A stretch of 64,000 nucleotides of DNA from Anseranas semipalmata (Eukaryota > Chordata > Aves > Anseriformes > Anseranatidae). The notes beneath the pieces are model-generated. The model worked only from the letters and a program-made list of their open reading frames with translations, was not told the DNA's origin and did no database searches. Location of the stretch: the NCBI GenBank assembly GCA_013399115.1, contig VXAA01006455.1, positions 646,669 to 710,668 of the forward strand, in the 5' to 3' direction. Each line of letters opens with the position of its first letter. Positions within the stretch are counted from its first letter, which is position 1. The translations under genes were made by a program, and so were the position numbers. Below are positions 25,310 to 36,723 of the stretch, piece after piece.

Positions 25310-26345
25310 ATGAAAGTCAAGATATATAACAGCTCAATAAGGCTTCATCAAGAGCTCTTTCAGGATCTTGAAAGTCAAAAAGGAATGGCACAAAAATGAA
25401 AACAAAGATACATTGATAAGGGTGAGTATAAAGAGGCTAGTACAAGCATAGAGAGACGAAAGTCCGAAAGGCTAAGGCACAGACACACTATGACTTGCAA
25501 CTACCAAGGGAAATAAAAAAGTGACTATAAGGAAGTTAGATGGTGCAGAATACACAGATCCATTAGTGTAGGAAAGTCTTTCATTAACCAACAGAGAAGG
25601 TGGAGAAATACCAGAAGGTACAGCACTGACTGAGTTCCTTTTGCCTTAGTCTTCACTTCTGTTTTCCTTTTTTTTTTAATCAGAATTAAGAATTAGGGAT
25701 TGTAAAACAGAATAAAAGAAAATAATGTAGGTAGGTATACTGAATATATTTAGGCTGGCATGGTATAATGAGAAGTACTGTGAACACTTAAATAATAAAG
25801 CAGTTTTTAAGAATTCATACAGGATAAGTAGAATCCCCAAAGGACAAACAGAATCTCTAGCAGTAGAAAGGAAGCAATGAAAAGGTATGGTCAGTACAAC
25901 TTTGATACCCATAAAAATACTAAAATTAAATAAGAATACTTGGCTTAGAATCATGCAGGGAATAAGAACAGTCAGAGAGAAAACAATGTCAAGTCAATAT
26001 ATGACTTAAAAGATGGCAGAAAAGTAGTAGATGTGCAACTCAACTGCTTTAATGTAATTGAGCTATACCACATGATCTTTTACTAGTAGACTACGGAAAT
26101 ATGGTTTATATCAAATTACAACTAAAGAAGCACACAGCTGGCTGAAAAAACATTCTTGATCAATAGCTCTCAGTAATTCACTGTGAGGCTGGGAAAATGT
26201 GAAGCATGGCACTGCAAGTACAAGGTGCTCAGGGTCCAGTACTAGACAACATTTTCAGCAGTACTTGATGAAAGACCAAGCATATTGGCATCTTTTGTGG
26301 AATTTATCAGTCCAGGAGAAGCATTGCAGGAGCCTTACAGGACAG
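25310..26345 (+). mobile_element. Ancient, heavily decayed CR1-type LINE, ORF2 part
   Basis: Blocks typical of CR1 ORF2 DNA occur in the right order on the plus strand although no frame survives. First comes the linker before the reverse transcriptase (GGTGAGTATAAAGAGGCTAG, then AGGCTAAGGCACAG). Next is the GCCTTAGTCTTCAC block near 25645. Then the RT palm region: AGACTACGGAAATATGG near 26090, a GGTCCAGTACTAGACAACAT block near 26235 matching the LGPVL-NIF motif, then a ruined FADD region. Many substitutions and indels mean no intact catalytic residues remain. Neither the 3' tail nor ORF1 is visible. It is much older than the other CR1 copies here. Boundaries are approximate. Confidence 0.7.
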
Positions 26346-29300
26346 GACTAACACGCAACACCATTTCTCCATTTCCAAATAAAGACATTTCATTGTTTCT
26401 CCAAGTAACAGTAATTAATCCAGTAAATGGAAAAAGAAAACCCTCAAATTCAGGAAGGAGTACAAGTGCTTAAGCAGCAGCCTTGCAGGATTCAGAAAGG
26501 AAGGAGTCTAAGGCTTTCCAGCACTTTCTCATCCTGCTGGTTTGATGCTGTTTTTCAAGCTGCTCTCTGAGAAGCACAACGTTCGATAGGCTCTGCAGGC
26601 TGAGTCCAAGCTTGGAAGTCATTCAGTCAAGCAACGGTAACAATAACCTGACTTGAGCACTGAGTCACAGCTTATTACGAAAGCCTGAGTATGTAAGTTT
26701 CAGAAAGTTAATAACAGCTGATTCTTGTATTGACAAATAGATTAACTGCCTAGGCCCAAGCACATATATTAAGAGCGCTGCTATCTGCCTGAACAGAAAT
26801 ACTCAGACATAAGTCGTTCCATCACACTTGAAACCCTCACGGCTTCACCAGACTCCAGAGACATCCAGACATTAAGTGTCATGAAGTGCCTGAAACTGGC
26901 ATCAAAACAACTCTGAAGGGCGCGTAAAAGAATGCTTTAAAACACATCTTTCCTGTGCTCACTTTCACATAAACAGCGCTGACCTTGGGCAGAAAGGATT
27001 ACCTCACAGACACTAATGACCACTTGAGGTTGACGTCAAAGCTTCATTTGAAGTGCCAACTATGTCTAGATAACAGTTCAGGACCCGGAAATGTCTCATT
27101 TCTCAGGCATGAGCAGCAACTGTAAGCACTCCCCTACCTCATGAAACACATCGCTGATCATACAGCTACAGGAGAGGAGGTAGAATAATAGGATGGGTTT
27201 TGGAGAGAAGGTTGCTCCAACACCTGGAGCTCAAGATTGCAAGCTGCCAAGCCAGCTGCTACCAGACAAAAGAGCTCAGCGTGAAATGTCAGCTTCTGGA
27301 AAGGTTTTGTAAAGGTTTCTTTCCTATTACTGTCTGCCACATCGGTTACTGTTCCTGAAGTGAAACAGCAGGGACAAAAATATTAAGCTCCTCTCAGGTA
27401 AGACAGTAATTGAGAGCAAGAGTTTTGCCTCCCTAAGCAAGATCTGCACATCTCTCTCCCACCAAGTATATGCTTAAAACATTATGCTCCCTCTCCCCAG
27501 TTACAGAAGGTACAGCATCTGAAGGTCAGTTTCTCCTTCGCTCATGTAATCAAATCCTGTTTTTCAAGGTCCCATATTTCCCTTGGGGCAGCAAATCAAG
27601 CAGAGGAAGAAGGGAGAGAAATGCTCTCTGTATGCAACATCATGGCTCTAAGACAAACATGTAACACTATTTCTAAATGGAGAAGTGATTTACAAACTGT
27701 CTACGGCACCACAGGTTTAGGCTCTTGAAAAGATTTGTGATTTAAGATTTTAGGGAGGGGGCACATTGCTTCACGATAGCGATCCCAAGCTTTCACAGAA
27801 CCTGCAGTTGGGGCAGGCGAGGGGGGAGCACAACAAACACACACACATACATAAACTCAGTAGTTTAAATCTACAGAATAAGGAAAACATAAAATACATA
27901 GCAAAAAAAGTGACTAAAGCTTTTGAAGTCAAATTCCATTACTTTATACTGTTCAGATAACAGTAATCAGAAGCAGCAGGCCAGAGGCACAGTAGATGTC
28001 TTTACCACTCATCCTACAACTTCTGAGGTTCTTGGGACCAGTCTGTCTTTGGAACAGCCAACTTCAACAGGGCTCCTATCCAGGGCTGTTCAGATGCTGT
28101 ACCTCCTACTCAGTGCCAACCCTCTTAAAATTTACAGAACATATAATTATTGCAAAATTCAAAATAATAATAATAATAATCAGCACACTAGTGTTTGTAA
28201 ACAAGCAATCACTCATTCTTCCAAACAAAATACAAAACAACAGGATTATGTGGGAGAAAACCTTGCTTTTTGGAAGTGTGTGAGACAGTACAAAGACTAA
28301 GGAGAATATATTCCCCTGAATCCCCTACTCACTCTCCTGCTTCGCTCCAAATTCACATCATGTAATGGCTTAACTTACAAATCCAAGCACCCAAGGAACT
28401 GTTTTAAACATCCCACATGCACACACAAAAATAGTAAGGTGTGTACTGCTGAATTAACAGTGCATAACCGTCCAAAAGGAATTAAGTTCCACTTTATTTC
28501 TGGTTTGTCTCACATTCACATCCAGCCACAATACAGCTGAAACCATTTTGCAAGCAAAAAGATGCTTCTATCTTTAATAATGAAATACTCCTCAGCTTTG
28601 ACAAGGAAATGTTACACTGGATGACTAAAAATGTTATTCTTGGAAAGAGGAAAAACTAAGATTTTCTATGAAAAGGCATAGACTCATGTTTTACGTGCTA
28701 GTTGACTCTTGTTTGACACAAGCCATTTTGGTATCTGCAGACCTCCTGAGGATACACTTAATAAAGATTTGAAAAAAAAAAGCATACACACATGGCTACA
28801 GATTGAAAGGTCCCAACCCACACTTCACAGGAAGATCAGAGCGAAGAGGTACCTCTGCACAAGACTACCATTTCCTCCCGCAAGTACCACTAACTATGAG
28901 CTTACTTTGTATAGCCTTCGATGTCTGTTAACAAAAATATTTAAGGGGCCTGCTTGATGGACAGATACTCCATCTGTGAATGAGTCATCTGTGTGTGATC
29001 CTCCCATCACAAATTTTAGAAGTACTCCAAAGTAACAAAGGCAGACCTATACAGAAAATAAAAATGAGAATTCTACAATAAGCTTGGAGAAAAAGAAATA
29101 CTATGTTTTGTATTTCGGTTTTGTTTTGTTTTTAAATAGGGGTTAATCCCTCTGCTCTCCTGCCCCTTTCCACCTAAGGTCTCATCTTCCAGACATCACA
29201 GCAGGTGTGTTCTAGCCCACCCATAGCTTCAGGGATTAATTAGATATTCCCTGTGCCTGAAAGAGACCATAATTTCTCACCCAGTGATTACTATTTGTAG

Positions 29301-29411
29301 GTCTGTTTGATTATACACCTGTTTAATAGCACTGTTTCTTCAAAGTTGACCCAAACTAAAGTATTTCCAGTATTATCTGCAAAGTTGAAAGAAACGTGGT
29401 GAAAGAAAAGT
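26346..29411. other. Unique AT-rich non-coding segment
   Basis: No gene or RNA gene seen. It includes an (AC)n run (27837-27848) and an (AAT)n run (28162-28180). Open frames are short and random-looking. Confidence 0.6.
28162..28180. repeat. (AAT)n microsatellite
   Basis: About six tandem AAT trinucleotides; ordinary simple repeat. Confidence 0.9.
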
Positions 29412-29703
29412 GGTCTATTCTCCCACGTGTCCGGTGATAGGACGAGGGGGAACGGGCTAAAGTTGCGCCAGGGGGGGTTTAGGTTGGATATTAGGAAAAA
29501 AATCTTCACTGAAAGGGTTGTGAGGCACTGGAACAGGCTGCCCAGGGAAGTGGTCGAGTCACCATCCCTGGATGTATTTAAAAGACGTTTAGATGTAGAG
29601 CTTAGCGACATGGTCTAGTGGAGGGCTTGTTAGTGTTAGGTCATAGGTTGGACTAGGTGATCTTGAAGGTCTCTTCCAACCTAAAGGATTCTGTGATTCT
29701 GTG
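29412..29703 (+). mobile_element. CR1 LINE 3' end, 5'-truncated
   Basis: A 3'-terminal CR1 copy on the plus strand. It shows the usual end of ORF2 and 3' UTR: GTGATAGGACGAGGGG, then GGTTGGATATTAGG, CACTGGAACAGGCTGCCCAG, and the terminal GGTCTCTTCCAACCTAAAGG followed by the ATTCTGTG octamer repeat that ends avian CR1 elements. The copy retains little divergence in the tail. The 5' boundary near 29412 is where similarity to the CR1 pattern starts. Truncation at the 5' end is the normal outcome of CR1 target-primed insertion. Confidence 0.95.
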
Positions 29704-29957
29704 AAATCCTTCATTTTTATTATTACTGCAGCCTTTAGAAAAGCTGAAGAAACTATGATTGAATCAGTAAGTTCAAAGTTTGATCAACTGATCCCAATTG
29801 TCAGATTTGCAAGCTGTTTGTGCTTCAGTTCATTCTTTCCACCAGTTCAGCCTGCTACAACAGCTACAGTTTTGCCTGTTTAAGACCTACTTGTCCTTGA
29901 AGTCCTATTCAAAGGAGAGGATAAACTGACTGTTGGGAGACATCACAAGCAAGAAAT

Positions 29958-30225
29958 TTACAGAATCACAGAAGGGCTGAGGTTGGAAGGGACCTCTGGA
30001 GGTCATCTGGACCAACCCCCTGCTCAAGCAGAGACACCTGGAGGTGGCTGCCCTGAACCATGTCCAGACAGCTTTTGAAGGTCTCCAAGGAGGGAGGCTC
30101 CACAGCCTCTCTGGGCAACCTGTGCCAGTGCTGTGTCACCTGCAGAGTGAAGTTTCGTCATGTTCAGACAGAACCTCCTGTGTTCCAGTTTCTGCTCATT
30201 GCCTCTTATCCTGTCACTTGGCACC
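29958..30225 (-). mobile_element. CR1 LINE 3' end, right copy, first segment
   Basis: Minus-strand CR1 whose 3' end lies at left (ACAGAATCACAGAAGG, the reverse complement of the octamer tail). The familiar 3' UTR sequence follows up to the block ending TGTCACTTGGCACC, where the copy is interrupted by an insert. The second segment resumes at 30591. The 3' end faces the 3' end of the plus-strand CR1 about 255 bases to the left. Confidence 0.95.
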
Positions 30226-30590
30226 TGTATTAGGTTGCAGGGGGCTGCAGGGGTGGCCTGTGTGAGCAGAGCCCAGCAGCTGCCCCATGTCAGAGCAGAG
30301 CCAGCTCCAGCCGGCTCCAAAAGGGACCCGCCGCTGGCCAGAGCCGAGCCAGGGAGCGACGCTGGTTGTGCCTCTGGGAGAGCAGATTTAAGGAAGGGAA
30401 CAAACTGCTGCACAACAGCAGCTGGGAGAGGGGAGTGAGAAGCAGCCCTGCAGACACCCAGGGCAGTGCAGAAGGAGGGCAGGAGGGGCTCCAGGCACCG
30501 CAGCAGAAGTTCCCCTGCAGCCCATGGAGAGGCCCATGGTGGAGCAGGCCGTCCCCCTGCAGCCCGTGGGTACCACACGGAGCAGATCTC
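30226..30590. mobile_element. GC-rich avian interspersed repeat inserted into CR1
   Basis: These 365 GC-rich bases interrupt a CR1 copy. The four bases CACC occur on both sides (30222-30225 and 30591-30594), and removing the insert plus one CACC restores the normal CR1 sequence (GGCACCACAGAAAAGAG). The insert starts TGTATTAGGTTGCAGGGG and its right half contains an imperfect 42-base periodicity (CTGCAG at 30515 and again at 30557). I recognise this sequence type from many bird genomes but cannot name the family with certainty. It is probably derived from an LTR or endogenous retroviral element, and the right end looks truncated relative to longer copies. It starts TG but does not end CA, so it is not a complete LTR. 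Confidence 0.75.
30513..30590. repeat. Imperfect 42-bp period inside the insert
   Basis: The segment starting CCCTGCAGCCCATGG recurs 42 bases later as CCCTGCAGCCCGTGG, each followed at a similar distance by GGAGCAG. It is a minisatellite-like part of the inserted repeat. Confidence 0.7.
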
Positions 30591-31112
30591 CACCACAGAA
30601 AAGAGCCTGGCTTGGTCTTCTTAACACTTTCCGTTCAGGTATTTCTATACGTTGATGAGATCCCCTGAGCCTTCTCTTCTCCAGGCTGAACATGCCCAGC
30701 TCTCCCAGCCTTTCCTCACAGGAGAGATGCTCCAATCCCTTCATCATCTTAGTGGCCCTCTGTTGGACTCTCTCCTGCATGTCCATGTCTCTCTTGCACT
30801 GGACAGCCCAGAGCTGGACACAGTATTCCAGATGTGGCCTCACCAGTGTGCCCTAGAGAGGAAGGATCCCCTCCCTCAACCTGCTGGCAACACTGCTTCT
30901 AACACAGCCCAGGATAACATTGGCCTTCTTTGCAGCAAGGGCACCTTGTTGTCTCATGGTCAACTTGGTGCTCACCAGGACCCCCAGGTCCTTTTCTGCA
31001 AAGTTGCCTTCCAGCTGGCCGTCCCCCTGCACTTACTGGTGCCTGGGGTTGTTCCTCCCCAGGTGCAAGACTTTCCACTTCTCCCTGTTGAACTTCATGA
31101 TGTTCCTCTCAG
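30591..31112 (-). mobile_element. CR1 LINE, right copy, second segment (ORF2 C-terminal part)
   Basis: Continuation of the interrupted minus-strand CR1. It includes the late ORF2 region encoding, in its reading sense, the C-terminal part of the reverse transcriptase protein and the motif-like stretches [12 protein letters not shown] and [16 protein letters not shown], which are characteristic of CR1 ORF2 C-termini. The frame is broken by indels. The copy stops near 31112, its 5' truncation point. With the first segment it gives roughly 790 bases of CR1. Confidence 0.93.
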
Positions 31113-32479
31113 CCCTCAGAAATTTATTCATAAATTCACAGGCAAAAGAAAAGTCACAGGAAATATTTTATCATCAGCTTCAAAGATGTAACAACTACAT
31201 GGAACGCTTTCATTTCAAGCAATGTATTTCTGAATCTCGTATTTTTGCTCCTCTTGAGCAAGTCAGCACAAAGGCAAAGCTAGCAGCAGTAAATAGAGAG
31301 TGAGGAAAAAAGGGGAAGAGAGATGTACCCTCCATATTTAATTGCACTGGGTAGCATCTGTGGAAACATTCCTGTAATTCATCAGATAAGCAAGAAACTC
31401 AACTGCCTGCATATCTGTTTACCAGAACTGCACAGTGACACATCCTATTTACACCTCATTGAAGAAAGTGAGAAAGACGCTCTTTGTTTCTTTTTCCTCA
31501 GTCTATACTACCCAGCTTATGGATTCCACAGTAAATAAGATATCAGCTCCTCCTGCAGAGGCTGGGGAATCAGAAGATCACAGCATTTCTGCTGAAAAAA
31601 AAAAAATCTTTGAATACCATCACTTATTTAAGCAAATAGTTGAATTATTCCATCAACTACTTTTTGTGGTACTATTTAGACACATGACTTGTAGAAGTAT
31701 ACACAATTTCAGTTACCAAGATACACGCAAGTCTGAAGAAGGCTCAGCAATTAAGACAGATCTGTGTCAGAAATTTGTGGCACGCTCTCTCCTGTAGCGT
31801 AGACTATCAAGACTGAATATCAAGACTGTGGATGGAGTTCCTCTAGAACCGGATAGGTATCTGTCAACATTAGGACTTCACAGCAGAAAAATTAATTGGC
31901 CAATTGAAATTTCTTTCAGTCCTCCCCTGCAGTCAGATAAATCATATTATACAACACTTAACACCACCTACAGGAGACTGGCAGTAATACCTCTCAGAGT
32001 GGATAAACAATTTACTAGTAAGGGGGACAAAACCCAGAAATTTCTCAATCATATGCACTTCTACAGAATCTGTAACTACTGGGGGGCTGGGGGAATAAAA
32101 AAGTAGGTTTGCCTCAGTGTTTCCTCTATCATGAAACAGAGTGCTGATGATCAAAGCCAAAAACGAGTAAAAATGTTTATATTCCTTCCATTTTTTCTGA
32201 AATAGACTATATTTCCTCACTCCTATAATATTCTGGAATATTGATTGGAAGAGCTGATGCACATAAAAGCTTTCTCTATTGATCTGCTGGAAGAGAATTG
32301 CTTTTCCTAGCATTATAATCCTACATGACTACTAGAACTTCAACCTAAAATAAACTTCCTAAAGCAACGCTCCAAAGAAAAAGGGAGGCATTATGTACAA
32401 TCTGGCAGAGCAATCCCTGTTCCTGAGATTGGATTCAGCATCACTAGAACATGGGGGTGAAGCAGGCACTAATCACAAA
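31113..32479. other. Unique AT-rich non-coding segment
   Basis: No gene, RNA gene or repeat family recognised. Only short open frames without codon bias. Confidence 0.6.
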
Positions 32480-32568
32480 ACAGGGTCACAGGATCCCCCA
32501 GGCTGGAAGGGACCCCAGGACCCAACCCTCTGACCCAACCTCCTTCCCAAAGCAGGGCCAGCTGGCAG
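32480..32568 (-). mobile_element. Short CR1 3'-end fragment
   Basis: The stretch TCACAGGATCCCCCAGGCTGG followed by AAGGGACCCC matches the reverse complement of the CR1 3' end with several substitutions, then runs into the usual AACCTCCTTCCC-like region and stops. It is a minimal, older 5'-truncated insertion of about 90 bases. Confidence 0.75.
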
Positions 32569-34100
32569 GAATACACTCAGCTGAGCTGACTTCATCATCG
32601 TCGAGTAGCATTGCCTGGACCAATTTGGTAGCTGCTATTCCCAAAATGTAAGGAGACAGATGCCTAGTAAAAACTCTACTTATACCCTGGATGGGACTAA
32701 TCAATACAACTCTAAATTGTGTGTTTATTTCCACTTCTTTTAAGGGAAACGGCAACTAAAAAGCAACAACTTGTATCTGGAGGGTGGGTAATTATGGACA
32801 GCAAGTGTCATTTCAATATAAATAGGGGAAATAAACGCAAATTACACAACACTTAACTCTTACGAATTGGCTGTTAACTGAGACAATAGTCTACAAGATG
32901 TTGTTTGGAGTATCTCATTAATAAAATTCAAAATTGTTTTCAGCAATTATGTGCAATCATTGTCATTTTATCACTGGCCAAAAATAGTCCCTCACTGCAT
33001 GCTTCAACATATAATTGTATCACAAATTGCCAAGAAAATCATCCTGTCTATAGGGGAGAACTGGAACTGTACCACACTGACACACAGACATCACACTAGC
33101 AAAAGGAAATGTTAGTTTGAGATGACTTGCTGCTACAGAAAGCCAGTACACGTCCACTGGAAGACCAAGGACAACACTTCACGTGAACAGAGCGATGGGG
33201 CACTTCCATAAACTGATTTTAGCAGGTCTAGAAGAGCATCTTCCAGCCTTGTTTTCACTCAAGAAGTTTCCCGTAGCTGGGTTTTACTCTCAAAAGCACC
33301 TGCACCTAAACTTTGGTTTTCTACTTTGGTTCATAACACTGAGTGCTGCATACACATTTGTGAATTACCTTGACAAACTGCTCTGCAGAGGCCAGCAAAA
33401 CACTAGTTCTGCAGCAGTGGGAGGGAATAACTCACCCCAGCTCAGTCCCTGTAACAGCGTGTTTGGAGGGACAGGCCTTCAGCTCATGAGCAGTCAGCTC
33501 TCTTGCAACCAAGTTTATTTCACCTTTACTATAACCCTACAGAGAGCAGAGAAGTTATCCAACAAGATCAAACATGGCTTTCTTGATTACTGTGGAGACT
33601 GCTACGAGCAGCGCTTGTCTGTTCTCACCTACAGCCCACAGAGCCCGAGCTTAGTGTGGGACACAGCAATCTGGGCAGAAGCCAGCGGGCCAAGCCTGCA
33701 GCTGAAAATTCCCTACAGTTCCTGGATGTCCCGTCTCCTCTCCCCGTACCCCGCAGCCAAACCCACTGCTTTTCCCATGGGTATCCTGGCTCTGTGCTTC
33801 TCTTCAGGTCCCTTCATCCTCCCTGAGGACTCCCGCAGCCTATTCCTCCCCTTGACCACGTTACGCACACCCTCACATCCTACCTCCTCTTCGTCCCTTG
33901 CTGGCATGCATTTGCCTTACAGGCACGGGATTAGTGACAGCCCAGTTATGTTTCTGATTTTAACACCCTGCAGTGTTCGAATCTCCTCAGCTGAAACCCT
34001 TCCCACCCTTTTGCAGGGAGTTATGCCTGTCTAGGCAGCGGAAATGAGCCCAAACTCAAACGAGAGCAGCCAGCTTCTTCATCTCCTGCACAGACGAGGG

Positions 34101-34133
34101 TGCACATATGCATATGCACACGCACACACACAG
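34101..34133. repeat. CA-rich simple repeat
   Basis: Imperfect alternating purine-pyrimidine tract with TGCACATATGCATATG leading into (CA)n. Confidence 0.8.
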
Positions 34134-34267
34134 GCTTGCTGCAGCATTGACAGAGCCGCTTTTGAGTGCCTGATACATTTGAGGCCACCTGAAACCTGTC
34201 AGAGTAAAACAATGTAGGTGACTAGGCTTGGCAAATTTGATGAACTTGGGACCCAGTTTTGCCTACC

Positions 34268-34285
34268 TTTTTTTTTTTTTTTTTT
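34268..34285. repeat. (T)18 homopolymer
   Basis: Uninterrupted T run; no adjacent retroelement recognised. Confidence 0.9.
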
Positions 34286-36424
34286 GTCTGTTTTGGTGCA
34301 TCTTTTATTCTGATGCAGCTCAGAACTGAAGCTTCGGGTCACTGAATTAAACAGCTGCATTTTACTTCCAGGAGAAAGTCAAAATATTTTGCTTTTTAGA
34401 CAAGTATAATTTATAGGCAAATAGATGCATAGAATATATTTGCAATTGAATGCTAAAACACTCAAGTTTGTAAGTGAGGTCCTAGAACTGTCAGTAAACA
34501 TCACCTGAAATCTCTACTTCCGTGTCCAACAATTTCATCAAGCAGTAAAACCTCCCAGACTTCCATGTAGATACAACCTCACACATGAAAGAATGTGAGT
34601 TTTTGGTCAACTGTCACTTGCTAATTTACAAGACCAGATTTTATCTCACAAAAATTTATCCATGATGAAAATTTGTCTTTGGACTCATCTCTCCCATCCT
34701 CACTCAATTAACTCCAAGTTAATAGAATCATTTGAGTAAAGAAGAAAACATGATCAGCATTCTTTCATTGGTGCAAGGGCACCCAAGTCTTGGCTTATTG
34801 GTAGGCCTATCCCCAGCACTAAAATGATGCTCCCACCTAAAGTCAATCAATGCACTTCCGAAGGGACAATATTAGACAGCAGTTGAGACTGAAATCGAAG
34901 TCAGCTACGCTGTACTTCCCTAGGGGAAGAGAGCAGACCAAAGCAGGAGCAGACAGAATAACTGCCTTACAAGGGGGATAATGACAGGTAGTTTGACAAG
35001 CACCATACTGACTCCATAAAATGTTTCACACACAGAAATTATGCAATGCAGCTAATAACGCAGCGGGGGTGGAAGGAGGCTGGAAAAGCAGAACACTGCT
35101 CATTCATTCTGATGCCATGTTGTTCATACATTACAGAAGCGTCTGTCTGTGTTTTGACAACCTGCCAGTCCATCACTACCTAAAGCACAAGACTTGCTGT
35201 AGGCAATTTGACCCTTTTCTTCCTTTCCTACGCCCTCTTGCTTATTCTAAAGAATATAGGCTCTCCAGTAATAGTACTTGATGTTTTTAAAGGCAGGCTA
35301 TAGTTTAGGGTTATTTTGCATGTCGAGAAAGCCCACAGGCACACTCGGTATTCTCCGTGCAATTGCAGCTAGTTCTCTGTTACCAGGAGAAACAGCAATT
35401 ACAGTTTTGTTATTCAGACATTTTTCAAACTTAGCACTCAAATGAGAGTGGGTCCAAAACTTCATTCAAAATAGATACTTTAAGCAGCTTGGGATAAGTA
35501 GATTAACTGAATGTGGACTTTGGCCTTGTTTTTTCACTTCTACTTGCTCATACATTTTTGGTGATAAAAATAAAATTGTGCCTCGAAAGGTAAGTGTTCA
35601 TAAGCATTTTTTTTTTCTCCACAAGTAGTAGTACCTGAGCAGATGGACAGATCAAGACACCTGTCTGAACCAAGTCTTTCAGTTCACATTCAACAGTGAG
35701 GATTAAAAATGTGATGGGAGCTGCTTGAATTACAAGAGTTAAAATAAGAAAGAAGGGGTAAGTCACTTGAAAGGGGAGAGGAGGAAGAGATGGGAAATGT
35801 GTTTACTGCCTTTACATTCTGTACAAATCAGATATCTACAGTCTAGCCACAATCAACCCCAAATAAAACACACCACAGAAAACAAACAAACAAACACCAT
35901 ACAGAGCCTTGCATCCTTTCCTCTCCATCTTCTAGATCTGTTTGGGCATTTGGTACGTGATTTCCTCTCTGTTTTGCTAATTTAAAGAAAAAAATAGTTA
36001 TACAAAAAGAAAATGGAGAAGGAGGTTCTTAGAAGTGTACTGCTTTGGACAGCTTGGCAATCTTGACTGTTGAGTTTTTCCTTTCTTCCCAAGATAGGTC
36101 TCAGCTAAGCCATCAGGTTACTGCACTCTGAAATCCAGCGTTCATCCCGTTAACAGGAAGGGTGTACTGTGTGTGGCTGGGATGGAGAAAATTTTCTTCA
36201 CAGCAGCCCACAAGGTGCTGGGTTTTAGATGGCTGACCAAAAGAGTGTTGACAACGCGCCAATGTCCCAGCCATCCCCCAAGAGCACCAAGGCCGTCTGT
36301 TTCTCACACTGCTGTCCCGGTGAGCAGGCTGGGGGTGGACAAGAGGATGGGAAGGGACACGGCCCGGTTGGCACATGTCAACTGTCCTAAGGGATATCCC
36401 ATACCATACAACGTCATGCTCGGC

Positions 36425-36430
36425 AATAAA
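36425..36430 (+). promoter_or_regulatory. LTR TATA-like element
   Basis: CAATAAAAC within the LTR, at the position where this LTR family carries its core promoter. It could instead be read as a poly(A) signal, but ATTAAA downstream fits that role better. Confidence 0.4.
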
Positions 36431-36586
36431 ACTGCAGGGGGAGCTGCCCAGCGCTGCAGTTGCTCAGGGACTGGCTGGGCATCAGTCTGTTGGTGGCAAG
36501 TGATTGTTTTTGCACCACTTACATTTGTTTTGTTGCTGTTGTTGGGGTTTTTGTTTGTTTTTCATCCCTCCTTTTTTCCTTCACTT

Positions 36587-36592
36587 ATTAAA
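36587..36592 (+). terminator. LTR polyadenylation signal
   Basis: ATTAAA followed about 20 bases later by CCACGAG and a T-rich stretch, the usual arrangement for the end of R in this LTR family. Confidence 0.5.
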
Positions 36593-36723
36593 CTGTCTTT
36601 ATCTCAGCCCACGAGGTTTTTATCCTCATTTTTGCCCTTCAATTCTCTCCCCCATCCCACTGGGGTGGGGAAAGAGAGCACAACAGCACAGGGCTTACTT
36701 GCCCGTGGGGTCAACCCAGCACA

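Larger units (their letters stand above)
32569..36162. other. Unique non-coding segment with the longest open frame of the window
   Basis: No gene recognised. A plus-strand frame stays open from an ATG at 33195 to 34034 (279 codons), but it has no recognised domain, no CpG or codon-position signal that I can see, and a serine/proline/leucine-rich tail typical of GC-neutral non-coding DNA. CA-rich sequence lies at 34101-34133 and an (T)18 run at 34268-34285. Confidence 0.55.
36163..36723 (+). mobile_element. Solo LTR of an avian endogenous retrovirus
   Basis: A 561-base LTR on the plus strand, starting TGTACTGTGTGTGGCTGGGA and ending CAACCCAGCACA, so with the expected TG...CA ends. The internal order matches a widespread avian LTR family: a CAGCAGCCCACAAGGTGCTG block, GGGATATCCCATACCATA, CGTCATGCTCGGCAATAAAA (probable promoter/TATA position at 36425-36430), and ATTAAA (36587-36592) followed by CTGTCTTTATCTCAGCCCACGAG, the likely polyadenylation signal and R/U5 start. 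No gag, pol or env sequence and no second LTR flank it, so it is a solo LTR left by recombination. The five bases on either side (AAGGG and GAGGT) do not form a convincing target-site duplication. I assign it to an ERVL-like or related avian family without a firm name. Confidence 0.88.

Noticed and set aside
30024..30843. Long open frames on both strands inside the CR1/insert region
   Set aside because: They are translations of the CR1 copy and its GC-rich insert in mixed frames, not host genes.
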